6,346 nucleotides of DNA from Candidatus Uhrbacteria bacterium RIFOXYB12_FULL_58_10 (lineage in GTDB: Bacteria > Patescibacteriota > Patescibacteriia > UBA9934 > GWF2-40-263), in contig CALQZE010000025.1 in NCBI GenBank assembly GCA_943348955.1, positions 1 to 6,346 on the forward strand, given 5' to 3'. Of the stretch, positions 6,036 through 6,346 are shown piece after piece. Numbering within the stretch: the first letter of the stretch is position 1; each line of letters starts with the position of its first letter. The notes beneath the pieces were generated by a model that did not search any database, had not been told where the DNA came from, and saw nothing but the letters and a program-made list of their open reading frames with translations. The position numbers were made by a program, and so were the translations under genes.

Positions 6036-6104
6036 AGGAAATAAGGATTAGGGTAAAAGCTCGATGCAAAGTTTAACACATTTATGAAGAACAGAAAAAA
6101 GAAT

Positions 6105-6346
6105 CTATTCTATCATTCCCAATCCTTGTGTAAACGCATCCGGATTAAAATACCAAAGTAACATAACGACTTGAAGCAAAACAAGAATACCGACAATAAA
6201 CTGAAACGACACTTTGCGCGACTTATGGCGGATCGTAAATATTCCAACCAACATTCCGATTGATCCTCCAAAAAACGTCGCTACGAACAATGCCTTTTCC
6301 GGTATGCGTCGCAATTGCATGGATGCAGCAATTTTATCAAACAACA
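6105..6346 (-). CDS. DUF1294 membrane protein (5' end beyond window)
   Basis: C-terminal 79 residues plus an open reading frame continuing past the right edge. The first in-window codon that could start (TTG 6344) is more likely an internal leucine, because DUF1294 proteins normally have a hydrophobic helix before the DK motif. Family marks: DKIAA (3-7), RRIPEKAL (12-19), FFGGSIGMLVG (24-34), RHKSRKVSF (39-47), then a last hydrophobic helix (about 48-65). These match the pattern of DUF1294, small inner-membrane proteins of unknown biochemical role. Ends with TAG 6107-6105. No clear terminator follows, only an AGAAT/ATTCT repeat and a T-run, so read-through into the coiled-coil gene is possible. 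Confidence 0.85.
   Translation of the reverse strand, partial: LFDKIAASMQLRRIPEKALFVATFFGGSIGMLVGIFTIRHKSRKVSFQFIVGILVLLQVVMLLWYFNPDAFTQGLGMIE

Noticed and set aside
6090..6107. Terminator after the DUF1294 gene (AGAAT-AG-ATTCT followed by T-run)
   Set aside because: Only five A/T-dominated base pairs with a two-base loop, too weak to form a stable hairpin.

Overview
The window looks like a compact bacterial genome segment. Eight complete and two edge-truncated protein genes fill almost all of it, with intergenic gaps of 2 to about 105 bp. There is no sign of mobile elements, CRISPR, tRNA or rRNA. Base composition is moderately AT-rich and TGA is used as a normal stop. Small proteins, half-size membrane transporters and a near absence of Shine-Dalgarno sequences suggest a reduced-genome lineage, possibly Patescibacteria (CPR, Parcubacteria-like). 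That placement is inference only; no marker gene here settles it.

Left block (1-3609, all minus strand, probably one operon read right to left). Two tandem paralogous half-size MFS-type membrane proteins come first (3609-2992 and 2982-2341). A membrane-anchored thioredoxin-fold protein with a WCPHC active site follows (2320 or 2281 to 1892), then a VKOR-family quinone-linked oxidoreductase (1888-1406), a small acidic protein of unknown function (1409-1164), and a metallo-beta-lactamase/beta-CASP nuclease running off the left edge (1161-1). Between coding ends the gaps are 9, 20, 3, -4 and 2 nt, so translational coupling is likely. The thioredoxin-like protein and VKOR form a complete disulfide-making pair: VKOR reoxidises the CPHC protein and passes electrons to quinone.

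Centre (3610-3713) is a short divergent promoter region. Right of it on the plus strand lie a tRNA-dihydrouridine synthase (3714-4757) and a RimK-like ATP-grasp ligase (4770-5657), 12 nt apart and probably co-transcribed. If the RimK-like protein has its classical ribosomal substrate, both act on the translation apparatus.

Right end: a perfect bidirectional terminator hairpin (5648-5683) separates the plus-strand pair from a convergent minus-strand gene for a small coiled-coil protein (6035-5682). It contains both stop codons. A DUF1294 membrane protein, also on the minus strand, is cut by the right edge (6346-6105).

No wholly new multi-gene system is evident. The items most worth a second look are the tandem half-MFS pair at the head of a redox operon, the split VKOR/thioredoxin pair, the acidic lysine-free protein embedded between VKOR and the nuclease, and the apparently leaderless or SD-independent expression signals.
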